A DNA stretch of 64,000 nucleotides from Trissonchulus latispiculum (lineage: Eukaryota > Nematoda > Enoplea > Enoplida > Ironidae). The translations under genes and the position numbers were made by a program. The notes under the pieces were generated by a model. The model worked only from the letters and a program-made list of their open reading frames with translations, was not told the origin of the DNA and did not search any database. Positions 24,375 to 34,840 of this stretch are shown piece after piece (within the stretch, counting starts at the first letter, position 1; every line of letters starts with the position of its first letter). The stretch spans positions 37,433-101,432 of the forward strand of contig JASAND010022301.1 in NCBI GenBank assembly GCA_030248195.1. Reading direction: 5' to 3'.

Positions 24375-24712
24375 TGTGGCGAGTCAGGTCCAGGTAGTTC
24401 GGTAGACAAAGTTCGTGGAAGTGCGCGACTGGACTCGTCACTGGGCTGGATCGCATACACTGCACAAAAGCTTTACTGAGTAAAAGTATAGGCAACGTTT
24501 AGATAACAGCAGTAAGAGCAACCAGAGCAACAATGTTTACAAAGCAAGAGTTTATATACTAAGCCAAACTCCGCCTTAAACTTTAGTCATTAGTTACAGT
24601 CCTTAAGGTTTTTCCTATGCCAGTTGTTTCACAGGAAATACAAAAAGTGCTGAAGAGTTTCGTTTAATGTATCTGACTGTATTAATGTTTCGGGAAATGC
24701 ATCTGTGACACA
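24375..24712 (-). repeat. Element 1 5' LTR (inferred)
   Basis: The inner end GCCACA (24380-24375) sits 2 bp from the primer site. A TATA-like TATATAAACTC lies near 24546-24560 on the minus strand. The outer end is inferred at TGTGTCACAGATGC (24712 or 24710), a common Ty3/gypsy-type start. No second LTR survives for comparison, so the outer boundary is uncertain. Confidence 0.5.
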
Positions 24713-24867
24713 TACTTGCATCACCATGTTCTTTTCGTTTGCGATTCGATGGGTGCTGATGTTCCACTCCCCTCCAAAGTTTTACGTCTTTGTCTCCGGC
24801 GTGCCAAAATTCAGCATATCCTGAAAGTAGCAAGATCCTGTGCACGGCCTAAGTATCAAACTGTTAG

Positions 24868-25302
24868 TGCATCTATCAAAAGATTTTGAGTACACAAATC
24901 TAGCAAGATTCCGCGGATTAGACTTAGCAAAAATTTATTGGCGACATTCCGAGGAAGATTTAGGAGCTAAAACCCAGACAACCGGTTTCCAGCCAAATGG
25001 GAGAATTTCCATGGAATCTTTTATCGCTTAAAACTGACTGACTAGATTCCGGTAAACCGATTTAAGGGCGAGTATGTTTTATATGTATTAAATGTGTAAA
25101 AATTCATAGTTAAGGGCACGGCTGGCCAGTTTCCAGCTTCATCGGAGATTTTCCAAGGAATTATAAAACAGCAAAGCTTAGACAGCAAGATTCCGACCGA
25201 TACAGTGCCATTCCGTGGAAAATTTATAAGCCTAAACCCAGCCCACCAGTGTCTGCGGATTCTTGCTAGGTTTGGTGTACTCAAAATGTTTTGATAGATG
25301 CA
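24868..25302. mobile_element. 435-bp MITE with ~48-bp terminal inverted repeats
   Basis: TGCATCTATCAAAAGATTTT at 24868 onward is matched inverted at the 25302 end. The match continues through GAGTACAC and CTAGCAAGA. No coding capacity and no clear TSD. Its right end abuts the SGNH-like fragment, so it appears to have inserted into or cut that sequence. Confidence 0.8.
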
Positions 25303-25594
25303 TATTTTAATGGGAGGTACAAACAATCTCCCCCGTCGTCATGCCCCAAAACACGGCAAACCATGTGTTTACGCCAGAGATGGAGCCTTGAAGCCTAATA
25401 ATGTGCAACAGGTCCTCCGCCAGTTTCAGGCAGGACTCTCTGATCTTACTACAGAACATCCCAATACCCAAATTCTGGTATGCGAAATTCTTCCCCGCCA
25501 TTGTGATCAACGCACTCAGCATCGTGTTGAACTTAGCGAGATCCAACAATGTGTTATTTTTGTAAATTCACGCCTCTCTCGCCTGATTTCATAA
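25303..25594 (+). pseudogene. SGNH-hydrolase-like fragment
   Basis: An open stretch begins ILMGGTNNL, matching the G-x-N-D block III of SGNH/GDSL esterases (here N-N replaces the usual N-D). It continues with a helix, then PNTQILVCEILPR, the typical beta-strand and LPR motif, and ends near a VNSRLSRL helix. The block with the nucleophile Ser and the final D-x-x-H block are missing. The left side is replaced by the MITE. SGNH domains occur in host enzymes and in some non-LTR retrotransposon proteins, and the source cannot be decided here. Confidence 0.55.
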
Positions 25595-25732
25595 GCACAG
25601 GGGAAGGAAGTCTCGCGAAGATTTGCCAGAAATCGGGTAAATTAACAGTTTGCAAAAATTTTCAAAAAATTCTAACATTTCAGCTTTGTTACATAAGCAC
25701 AAATGTGTAACCTTGTTTTTTACTTATCTTTC

Positions 25733-25883
25733 TAGAAGGATTATATTAACCCCTGCGTTTACTTAATATAGTTCCTGGATTAGCCATTTCATTTCAGTGC
25801 TCTGTGTTCAACCAAAGTGGCTTGAGAGTAATTTAGAAAGGAAAGCAAGAAAAACGACCCTCCCATTTGACCTTCTTGTTACA
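25733..25883 (+). repeat. Element 2 5' LTR, 3' part only
   Basis: Matches 44001-44157 closely from TAGAAGGATTATATTAACC to TTGTTACA. Similarity stops abruptly upstream of 25733, so the 5' LTR is truncated if the 3' LTR starts near 43657. Confidence 0.88.
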
Positions 25884-25905
25884 TGTGGAGTCCGCCTTTG
25901 GAGGA
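25884..25905 (+). promoter_or_regulatory. Element 2 primer-binding site region
   Basis: The LTR end ACA is followed by TG and then TGGAGTCCGCC, so a TGG-starting primer site begins 2 bp after the LTR as in element 1. I could not match it to a tRNA with confidence. Confidence 0.55.
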
Positions 25906-26151
25906 AATAATTGTAGGAGTTTTTAAACAGAATTTTGGGAAAGGTGCTTTTTGCAACTCTATCGAATTTTGTTTTCTCCGGAAAATTCTGGGCTCCTAAT
26001 TTTTTCCAAAAGAATCACCATTTTGATTGATTTTGAGGTATAATTGCATGTGTGGCGAATAATTGCTATTTACGTACGATAAACTACTGCTTCGTAACAC
26101 AGTTGTTTAGTTATGTAAGATAATTCTACGTACTACCTATAAATCGTGAAA

Positions 26152-26895
26152 ATGCCGGATCCAGCAGATACGGGAGGGGGAACTCCTCCCGATCCGCCTG
26201 AGCAACCAGAGTCTCCGCCGCCTACCTCTCCACCTGTACGGCTGAAAACAACCGCTTTGACAGAGTTGACGAAAACTTTAACCGAATTTAATGCCGTGGT
26301 CAGGGCCCAAGGAGTGGCCACCGCTTTCAGTTCAGTCCCTATACACCATGGCCATTCGTCTGAGTCGTTTGAGGAGCACGTCGAAAAATTCGAAAGGTTC
26401 TGTAGCGTTATGAATTTTGATGAATGGCAAAAAGTGCATACTTTTTCTAGTTCTTTAAAAGGACGTGCCCTTGAGCTCTTCGGGTCGGTGCCCAAGGACA
26501 GTAGGGGTAACTGGACTGATATGATAGAGGAGGCGAAGAAGATAATGGTTCTTCCCCATACCGCTTTGCACGCCTCTTTCCTGATGTTCCAGGTGAAGCA
26601 AGAAAAGGGCGAGCCAGTAGCAGACTATTTAATGCGTTTGAATCGATATGCGCGTCTTAGTTTTAAAGAGGAAGATGGGTTTTCGGATAAACAGGTTGAG
26701 CTGTTAAAACTATGCTTGTTTCTTTATGGACTACGAGCTGATCTCAAGAATCGAGTACCGCCTGGATGTTCTACGTTAGCTAAGGCCGTAGAAAGAGCAC
26801 AGTCAGCGGAAGGAGAGTACCGAGGGGAGGGATACCCATCTTTTTTGGAACCAAACTTTAAGAGGAGAACAAGATGCCCCTGCGGCAATTGCTGA
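26152..26895 (+). pseudogene. Element 2 gag, capsid part
   Basis: The ATG at 26152 is chosen over an in-frame GTG at 26146. The first 40 residues are Pro-rich (disordered). They are followed by a retrotransposon-Gag domain at about residues 55-230: FEEHVEKFERFC, then ALELFGSVP, VADYLMRLNRYAR and LFLYGLRADLKNRV. This is the capsid-forming part. The frame is lost near 26860 before the nucleocapsid, so the gene is broken there. Upstream, about 270 bp separate it from the 5' LTR. Confidence 0.85.
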
Positions 26896-27590
26896 AGCCG
26901 AAAAAGCTGTTAAAGATTTAAAAATTCGTTTTGAAAAATTTGAGGCTGAAAATTTTAAGAAAACGACCAGGGCGGGAAAAAATGAATGCTCTCGAGATTT
27001 ACCGCCCGGCACCGCTTGTTTCAACTGCAATAAACCCGGCCTTGTTCGACGCGAGTGCCGACATACCGGGAGGAGGAGCCTATCGTACAGGGAACCAAAA
27101 TCTTCAGTCTAATCGTGGCTCATTTCGAAATTCTGACTGAAATCGAAGTTATGACAATGAAGGAGGACAGGGACGTGATAACTACGATCGAGGAAGATAT
27201 AACGATAATGGTGGAAACAATAATACTAGGGAACGTTACGATAATAGAAATAACCGGAAGTATGATACAGGGATAACAGGAATTATGAACATAGGGACAA
27301 TAGGAACTATGATTCACAGAATAGGGATGAGCGGTACCGTCCCGATAATCGACGGGACAATGGTCAGCACTCTCACCGGATGGATCAGTGGTCCGATTTT
27401 CCCGCTGAGATGAGACGTGAGTACGGACCGAAATTCGCGGTCTCTCGATCTCGAGCTCAAGGATATGGGCATTATGACGACAACCCAGGGTGAGGTCGGA
27501 ATTACTCTGGGTCCTCATCGTATTCTGGCAGTGACAGCTCCGGATACTATGAGCGCAGTACGGTCAACAGCCTCGGCATGATTCCGGTTT
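26896..27590 (+). pseudogene. Element 2 nucleocapsid and Arg/Asn/Tyr/Asp-rich tail
   Basis: A knuckle of the form CFNCNKPG..RREC lies at about 27016-27057. The zinc-binding His is replaced by Leu (codon CTT), probably by decay. Downstream about 400 bp encode repeated Arg, Asn, Tyr, Asp and Gly residues (YDNR and NYDS type units) across shifting frames, a low-complexity RNA-binding-like tail. The region ends before several stops near 27580-27880. Confidence 0.65.
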
Positions 27591-27890
27591 AATTGGCCAG
27601 CATTCAGTGCGTTCAGTGCGAACAGTTTCGCCACGGTGCATGCGGCACGCTAAAAGCTGTCTCACGTCGCCACACTTCTCTCATAAAGTCCTAATGTGTC
27701 GTCAGCCAATGATTTGTACTTGCCGTCCGGATCGGTATGAACCCCCTGTCTTTTAAAAGGTGAGCTCACACCCAGCACCACGACCTCAACAGATGAGGAA
27801 CCTTTTATTCCAATCTCTAATTCTGATGAGGTAAAACCGCGAAATTAAGAAAGTTTCCGTGAAACCGAACTGAACGTTAAATCTCACACC

Positions 27891-29745
27891 GTGGCTATTC
27901 AATGTGAACTCTACTCGGACATATTGTTGGAGACTTTTGAAAAGGAAATTCAAGAACCAAAAGCTTTCGACTTTTCGTTACTTCTATCACAGTTATTGTC
28001 TATTTGCTCGGCTGTATGTTCACTGAGAAAATTTGGCATCCCCACCTTTTGGCTCATGATGGGTTTGCTAACGCCCAGTCAGCTGCCGATACTGAATCGT
28101 CTCATTTTTTGGCCGGTGAAATAGCTAAGATAGGTACGGTTGTTTTACCCCGCTGGGGAGCCGTCTTCAGTCCTGCAGGTATAGGCGTAATATCTCAGAA
28201 AACCGAATACTTGGCCTTGATTGTGCAGTTGGTCCCCAATCTCGCCTCAGTGGAAACCCCCCGAGTGGGCTAATGAGGAGTACTGTATTGATCTCAACAC
28301 AGGTAAAGCTAAGACAGATCAGTATTGTGTACGAATGATAAATCAGAGTTGCCCTCAACACGATTTTTTGGAACAGGAAATTGATCAGATAAAAGCAGAG
28401 TACCGAAAGCTTTATTCGGGTGTTTTGAATACGAAGTTCTACTCTAAATTGTTAGCCAGTTTATGCCTATCCACTCCTGGAGTTTGTACTCCTTACCCAC
28501 CCTTAGCACCGGGTAGACCGCGTCACAGACGATTTATCGAGTTTTGCTGGCCGGTGCGGGTATAGGTGGCATAGCCAATAGTTTGTCCAACTCCTACCAC
28601 TTAGGTAAGCTAGATGCTAAAGTGAATGCCGTGGAACAAGGATTTCATATCTTACGGGATGAACAAATTCGGATTCGGTTCGAAAAATCGTACACGCAAA
28701 TGAGCAAGTTTATGCCTTTTTGCATCATACAGTTCAAAGCTTGACAACTCTCATTATCCGTGCGAGATGTTCCAATTTTTCGTACATGCGACAAATTTAC
28801 ATGCAATTATTGGCCCACAGGAGGTAAGACCGTTGTATGCTGTGCATAAGTTAGGATATAATTCTAGATTACACGGTATCACCACTATGGCCCCTATGCC
28901 CGACTATGCCCAAGGGTTAGATTCCGGAGAGGTTCGCGAAATCGATGTGACGAAATGTAAAACTGCACCTGGCTTATGGTTCTGCCCACCTAACGCCATA
29001 GTTACTAGTTTCCGCGCCAAATGTTTACAGATTCTAATTTCAATTTCGGAAGAAAAAGTCGAGAAAAAATTTAGCACTTGCTTAGGACTACATAATGGTT
29101 AAGGTCTTGGATAATTCGACTGAATACCGTACCACGCCTGCTGGAGTGTTGATCCGAAGGTTATTGTAGCCAGATCACCCTCTCTAAACCACGTGGCTGA
29201 GGTGGAGAGAGTGGCAGTGCCTGAAACCGGCACGCTTTGGTTGGCGGTAATGGAATCGCTAAGACTACTGTTACTTTAGCTGACCTTAAAGAAACCGTTG
29301 TACCTGCCCCGTTAGGTGGATACCCTTACATTTCACAGAACTGTCAACCGCTGAAAATGAGAATGAGCAAGCCCGGAACCTAATACAAGACCAAATGAAA
29401 GAGTATGTACATTTACCTTTTGTACCCTTACAACTCAATCATGGGTTATCTATGATAATAATTATCGTGGTCATTGGATGTGTAATAGTGTTCTGGGTCA
29501 CGCCATGCGGTCGCAAATTTAGGAATAGGATTCGAAGTAGGTGTCACAAGAAACCAGATGCTAACACCGCGGCACCCGTAATCTCTGCACCTATAAACGG
29601 TCGCCGATTAATTGAGCCCCTTTTTGATGACGAAGAAGAAGCCCCTTTAGAACTGGGTTCACTAGCAGTAAACGATGAAAGGAATCCCTTACGACCCTTC
29701 AGTAGATCTCTAGACTATGATAAGCTACGTAAGTTCTGCCAATAG
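27891..29745 (+). pseudogene. Element 2 envelope-like fusion glycoprotein, broken, between gag and protease
   Basis: Open stretches in shifted frames (27891-28010, 28004-28273, 28221-28540, 28544-28744, 28767-29102 and 29395-29745) give a hydrophobic leader and a Cys-containing ectodomain. A furin-like R-H-R-R (28521-28532) comes next, followed at once by a hydrophobic stretch with AGAGIGG and then a heptad-like helix. Further on are a membrane span (about 29440-29500) and a roughly 75-residue acidic cytoplasmic tail. This is the layout of a class I-type fusion protein such as errantivirus/baculovirus F. At least four frame breaks and one stop-containing gap (29103-29394) make it inactive. 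Position upstream of protease is unusual. Confidence 0.75.
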
Positions 29746-30114
29746 ATGTCAAGCAAACCTCTAAAACGATCTCTAGGACACTTCTTATGCTTCTTCTCTG
29801 TCGGATTACAATGTTAAGGATGGCGAAGCCTCTGCCCACCTTCTAACGGACGAGAGATTAGACTGTGCCTCTCCCACTATTGACATGAATTTAGACAAGA
29901 AACACGGAAATGAGCGACACATAATTCGGTTCTCTTGTCAACGGTCACTAGAGAACCGGGATTCCGGAGACGAGACGACCGACTCTTCATTAGTTTTTCA
30001 TTCCGGCGCAGCGACGAGTCCCCTAAAACGCCGAGTTTCCCACTCTGCAGCTGGGACGGGGAATTCCCGTGTTCAAACGCGATCTATTGTAGGAAACCCT
30101 GACAGGACCATTAA

Positions 30115-30480
30115 TGCTCACTCTGTGCTTATGGTCCGAACTGTGCCTTTACTGATGACCCTATTGATTTTAGGACAAACCGTAGATGACCTGTTCGATA
30201 CAGGATTACTTGTCTCTGTTATGACTACCCGATTGGTGCTGCAACTTGACCTAGACGTGCTCCCCATAGAAGTGTCGCATCGCAATATCTTCAAACTGCT
30301 AACGGTGGGAAGTGTGAAGTTGTAGGGACAGTAACCGCGCTTATTCTATTTTATAGGAATCGAGAGCCCCTACCTATCAGAGACTGGACTTTTGTAGTAG
30401 TAAATAAACTCACTGTCGATTGTATCTTAGGGTCTGATTTTATGACTATTCCCGGGGAAATATCACTTGACCTGGCCAGC
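30115..30480 (+). pseudogene. Element 2 first retropepsin-like domain
   Basis: In the open stretch 29885-30325 a D-T-G (30197-30205) lies in DLFDTGLLVS, a retropepsin active-site context. After a frameshift near 30310, a flap-like region and CILGSDFM (ILG at 30424-30432), the C-terminal retropepsin signature, follow. Order and spacing mirror the second domain downstream. Residues after D-T-G differ from the usual G-A/S. The 80 codons before it are a Ser/Arg-rich linker following env. Confidence 0.65.
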
Positions 30481-30619
30481 ACACTATCACTTGGCCTACC
30501 AAAAGTGGGAGTAACATCACTGTCCCCTTAAAATTACCCGTAGCCTCTAGCAATCGCGAGATACATCTAATAGGTACCCTGCCTCTCGTCCTAGGAATAA
30601 TGTTAAGCATAGTGTAAAC

Positions 30620-30973
30620 ACCTCAGTCCTACACCGTCCGCTACCCGTGATTTTTGTGAATCTAAATGGACGACCTATACAGACTTTAGTTGACACAGGA
30701 GCAAATTTGAGTCTGATGATTGAAAATTTAGCTAACTTTCTGGAATTAGTCATTAAGCCACTTGAACACCCGCCTCACGCTGAGGGTATAAACGGCCAAA
30801 CCTTAAAGTTTAGAGGTTCTGTCAAATTACCTGTCGAATTCTATGACTCTCCTGGTAGCAAAATGGAACATACCTTCCTAGTTCCGAAATGTCTTGCTGA
30901 GGACTGTCTGCTAGGGACCGATTTCTTGCATGAACATGGTGGGGATCTCAACCTTAGTTTTCACAAAGGTTAG
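30620..30973 (+). pseudogene. Element 2 second retropepsin-like domain
   Basis: An open stretch shows LVDTGANLSLM (D-T-G at 30692-30700) and then DCLLGTDFL near its end, the standard retropepsin pair. It lies 120 bp after the first copy. A stop at 30971 separates it from RT. Family role: polyprotein maturation. Two such domains in a row are not normal for Ty3/gypsy. Confidence 0.8.
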
Positions 30974-31022
30974 TTAAGTTAAGTTAACCTCAGTTAAGCT
31001 TACGGAAAGCTGGTAAACCCCC

Positions 31023-32449
31023 ATGATAGTTAAACCGGTGCAACAATCACCTGTTGCTGAGACTGCCTACAGAGTGTCCGCCATGAAACAGGTAACGATT
31101 CCTCCCTATGCCGAGGTAGCCGTGCCCGCGCTGGTAGAAAGTGTAGAGCCCTTAAAATACGATGGATTGTTTGAGCCGGATGTAACTAAATATGATGCAG
31201 ATGTGAGTGCAGTTCAGGTGCTACCTGCCATGGTAGATTTGAGATCACGATGTGTACCCGTACTTATGCGTAACGGAACCGAAAAGCCAGTGACAATATA
31301 TGAGAATTCTACTCTAGGTAATGTAGTACCACACAAACGGCTTAGCCGGCGGTCACCTATGCCTCAATATGAGGAAGTAGTTAACGAATATGGGGGAGTC
31401 GTGAAACTAAACAGCCGGTTCAACGCTAATCCGAAAACGAGTCGGGAGGAATACAACTTTCGAATAAACGCTCTGAAAAATGTTGAGTCTTGTTCTGTGA
31501 AAGACCTGCCAGAAGCCGTGCAGGCAATATCATTTGATAAAGACACTCTAAACAAAACCGAAAAGGGACAATTTTTTGGGCTTCACAGGCAAAACACACA
31601 TTGTTTCTCTCAACATTCTTTTGATATAGGGAAGTGTACCATTTTTAAAGCACACATTAACAACGGGGACGCTAAACCGATTTATGCTACGCCCTATCGA
31701 TTGCCCGTTCATTTGCGACAGCCTCTTCTGGAGGAACTAACTGAAATGCAGAAATACGGTTTGATCCGGCCCTCAACTAGTCCCTGGAGCTCACCCATGA
31801 TCCATGTACCTAAGCCGGGTGGAAAATTACGACTCTGTGTTGACTTTAGACGGGTGAATAACATTAGTGACCCCGATATCTATCCGATTCCGCGTATTGA
31901 TGACATTATGACTTCTCTCAAGGGGTCAAAATACTTTTCTACAATTGACCTGAGGAAGGGTTTCAACCAAATTGAACTGGATGAAGATTCGAAAGCTAAA
32001 GCTGGTTTTAACACATTTCATGGTCAGTTCGAATATAACGTTTTGCCATTATGGTTAAAATGTGCACCTGGCAATTTTCAAAGATATATGGAGCGTATTT
32101 TGGGAGATTTACAGTGGGAAAATGTATCATTTACATCGATGACATTTTGATCTTTTCTAAAACGTTCTCGGAACACCTCGAAATTATGCAGGAAGTTTTT
32201 GATCGTTTACGAGCCGCTGATTTAAAAATGAACCCTGGGAAATGCCATTTTCTGAAAAAATCAGTTACCTATCTGGGGCACATTATCTCCGAGCAGGGAG
32301 TCGAACCCTTGAAGGAAAGAATTCAAGCGATTCATGATCTAACTGTACCTAAGACACTCAAGGACGTAGAAAGTTTTTTGGGGATGTGTGCTTACTATGC
32401 TAAGTTTACCAAGGGATTCGCCCACCTAGCTTTCCCTTGTATTCTCTGA
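31023..32449 (+). pseudogene. Element 2 reverse transcriptase
   Basis: The 375-codon open stretch 31023-32150 begins with an approximately 200-residue linker. RT follows: YRLPVHLRQPLLEEL, LRLCVDFRRVNN, STIDLRKGFNQIEL (motif A) and a damaged motif B (LPLWLKCAPGNFQR where family members have a Gly and Asn). The frame changes near 32115. Motif C YIDDILIFS and the thumb (FLKKSVTYLGHII, FLGMCAYYAKF) are in 32117-32449. Catalytic Asp residues of motifs A and C are kept. Confidence 0.92.
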
Positions 32450-32830
32450 AGAAAAAAGGAATACGGTTCGAACAACAAACTAAGTACGGTTCGGTTCAAC
32501 AATCTTTCGAACTGCTCAAAAAGAGTCTTGTTGAAGCTGCCGTTCTCGCCCACCCTGACTTAGCTAAGGGATTTGTTTTACACACCGATGCATCTGTTCT
32601 GTGGCTGGGAGCGGTGTATCGCAAGAGCAAGATGACGGAAAATATCATCCAGTAGCATATGCGGCCCGATCTCTTAAAAAGTATGAACGAGATTGCTCCA
32701 CCCACGATAAAGAATGTTTGGCGATGAAATTTGGCATTGAACATTTTAGACATTACCTGTATGGTGGACCGCCTATTACTCTATTTGCAGACCATTCTGC
32801 CTTGCGCTGGTTAGTGAAACACCCGTGAAT
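32437..32830 (+). pseudogene. Element 2 RNase H
   Basis: A Ty3/gypsy RNase H split over two frames: FVLHTDASV (first Asp) in 32437-32610, then YAARSLKKYERDCSTHDKEC (Glu) and LFADHSALRWL (Asp) in 32620-32828. Role: removal of the RNA strand during reverse transcription. Confidence 0.88.
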
Positions 32831-33513
32831 GAAACTGAAAATGAAACTCACGTCTAGCTAGGTGGCAGATGACCTTTTCCGAGCATGATTTTGAAATTAA
32901 GCATAGGAATAACCCTCAGTTAAGAAGCGCAGACGAAAATCTAGGAATCCTTTGTTCGCAGACGTAGCTAGAGGGTTACCGGGAGAGGAACAGAACGGTG
33001 ATCGTCAGTCTGTACGATTTTACCAAGAAGATAGTGATGATTTAGTAGCCCATATTAATTCTGTGGTTGTAAAAGGGGAAGGCAGGGAAAGTAGCTCTTT
33101 TCAGTTACCCAAGATTTCGAAACCCAAGCCCAAAAGAGTGTCACTACTGTGCGTTCAAAGGTTTCCCGTATTTCGTAACAGTCAGAATCTGAAAACTTTG
33201 AGGAAAGTCAACCCACTCCCCAAACACAACCTAAAATTGGATCTCCTGCTCATAACGTTTCGGACAGTGAAAATTCTGGTGAACCGAAGCCCGCTATCCT
33301 AAGAAAGAAACAGGGCTTCCACTCCTCCTCTACCTCTGAGGAAGAACTGGTAAGGGAAGAGTTCCGCTCTGAAACTGGTAGGCCGGAACTTAAGGAGCGT
33401 GCACATATAGTTTTTAGTGAAATGTTTGATGTTGCCGTACGCGATAAGTCCAATGTGTTACTCTTAATCCAAAGTCTTGGAAAACACTGCAGCAACTACA
33501 GGCTGAAGATCTT
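32831..33513 (+). other. Element 2 RNase H-integrase connection, degenerate
   Basis: Charged, Ser/Lys/Glu-rich translations in several frames with stops. No domain was recognised. It corresponds to the tether between RNase H and integrase. Confidence 0.5.
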
Positions 33514-34253
33514 TTGTTGGGTGAAATTATCGAGTACAAAGTTAATAAAAACCTCCCTGGTAACTTTAACCGCGCTGTTCGTGTTGCCTCGTCATCCGAA
33601 CACTGTGACATGAGGGATGGTGTCCTGGTGCATCTGGAAAAATTTAGGGATCCTGTGCTAGAAGTATTAGCGGCACCGGAAAGTTTGCGCTCCGAAGATC
33701 TTGCTGCTTGTCATGATAGCCCGTACGCAGCGCATGGCGGTTGTAACAAAACTTCGTTTCGACTTTCTGAATACTTTTGGTGGCCGGGAATGCACGCCGA
33801 TGCAAAGCAATGGGTTACATTTTGCCCGCGATGTCAAAAACGGAAGGGTCCCCCTAAAAACCCCAAGGCTGTTTTGAGGCACGCCCCTCTTCCCGTGGAA
33901 CTCTTTGAACGGGTTCACTGGGACTTGATGGACATTTCTAAAGCATCAAACAGTGGCATGAAACACGTACTTAGGTTTATCGACGCATTTTCCAAATTTG
34001 TGATTGCAGTGCCCATTAAGAATAAACGAGCGCATACTATTGCCCAAACCTTTCTTGAATTCATCGTATTGCAATACGAATCACCAAAAACCTTAGTTTC
34101 AGATCAGGGTAAAGAACTTGTAGCTGCTTTGAATAAAGAAATTTGCGCCCTCGTTCAAACTCGAAAATTAGAAACGAGGCGATACCACCCGGCCGCTAAT
34201 GGTAAAGTCGAGCGCTGGCATCGCACTCTGTTGGATATGTTAAGTACTGTTAT

Positions 34254-34733
34254 GGGTCCGTCAATCTTAAACTGGCAGCAGAATGGACTCATTCTAACAA
34301 GACTTCGCAATTGCCCTTTTTATTCTAATTAGAATTAACCATTGCAATTTTGTTCTCTACCACTGTTATCATTAAAAACCAATAAACACAACTGCGCAAT
34401 CTTTTACAAATCGCATCTTCTAAAAATTTGTCTAGCATTTTTAAGTAGAATTCGTACTTTGGTCAGTTATTATAAGCTATATAAGCTATATAAGCTATAT
34501 AAGCAATATATAAGCTTGATGTAAGCAGCTGCTATTTCTATTGAGGACTTGACAATGTTAGTCATAACAGCTGCGCATTCTATTTAAAAACTCAACTTCG
34601 CAAAGCGCAGTGTATTTAGAATGCGCCGTGCTGAAAAGTAGCGTACGGCTCAATCTCATTAAAAAACGCAAGCACGAATACGATTTCTAAGTAGATGCGT
34701 CCATTCTGCTGCCAGTTTAAAATTGACGGACCC
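34254..34733. mobile_element. 480-bp inverted-repeat insertion in integrase
   Basis: GGGTCCGTCAAT then TTAAACTGGCAGCAGAATGG at the left end is repeated inverted at 34699-34733. The integrase sequence continues directly after it. The flanks share AT (2 bp). The interior includes a run of TATAAGC units at 34470-34510. Non-autonomous, no coding. Confidence 0.85.
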
Positions 34734-34840
34734 ATTACCGATAATCATTTAGAATGGGATAACATGGTCTCCTTTTGTCAATTCGCTTACAATACTTCAG
34801 TAAATGCGACTACAGGTGAAACTCCCCATTCTTGGGTTGC

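Larger units (their letters stand above)
18300..24712 (-). mobile_element. Element 1: decayed Ty3/gypsy provirus with gag-env-pol order
   Basis: Read on the minus strand, the order is 5' LTR (24712-24375), primer site (24372-24361), proline-rich ORF, gag with CCHC knuckle, envelope-like glycoprotein, protease, RT and the beginning of RNase H. There the SINE at 18299 truncates it. Integrase and the 3' LTR are missing. Every gene has frame breaks. The RT motifs (VDYRKLNA, LDLAQGYWQ, HIDDVV, FLGLASYYRRF) place it in Ty3/gypsy. The striking point is the env region between gag and protease, the reverse of the usual order. Confidence 0.85.
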
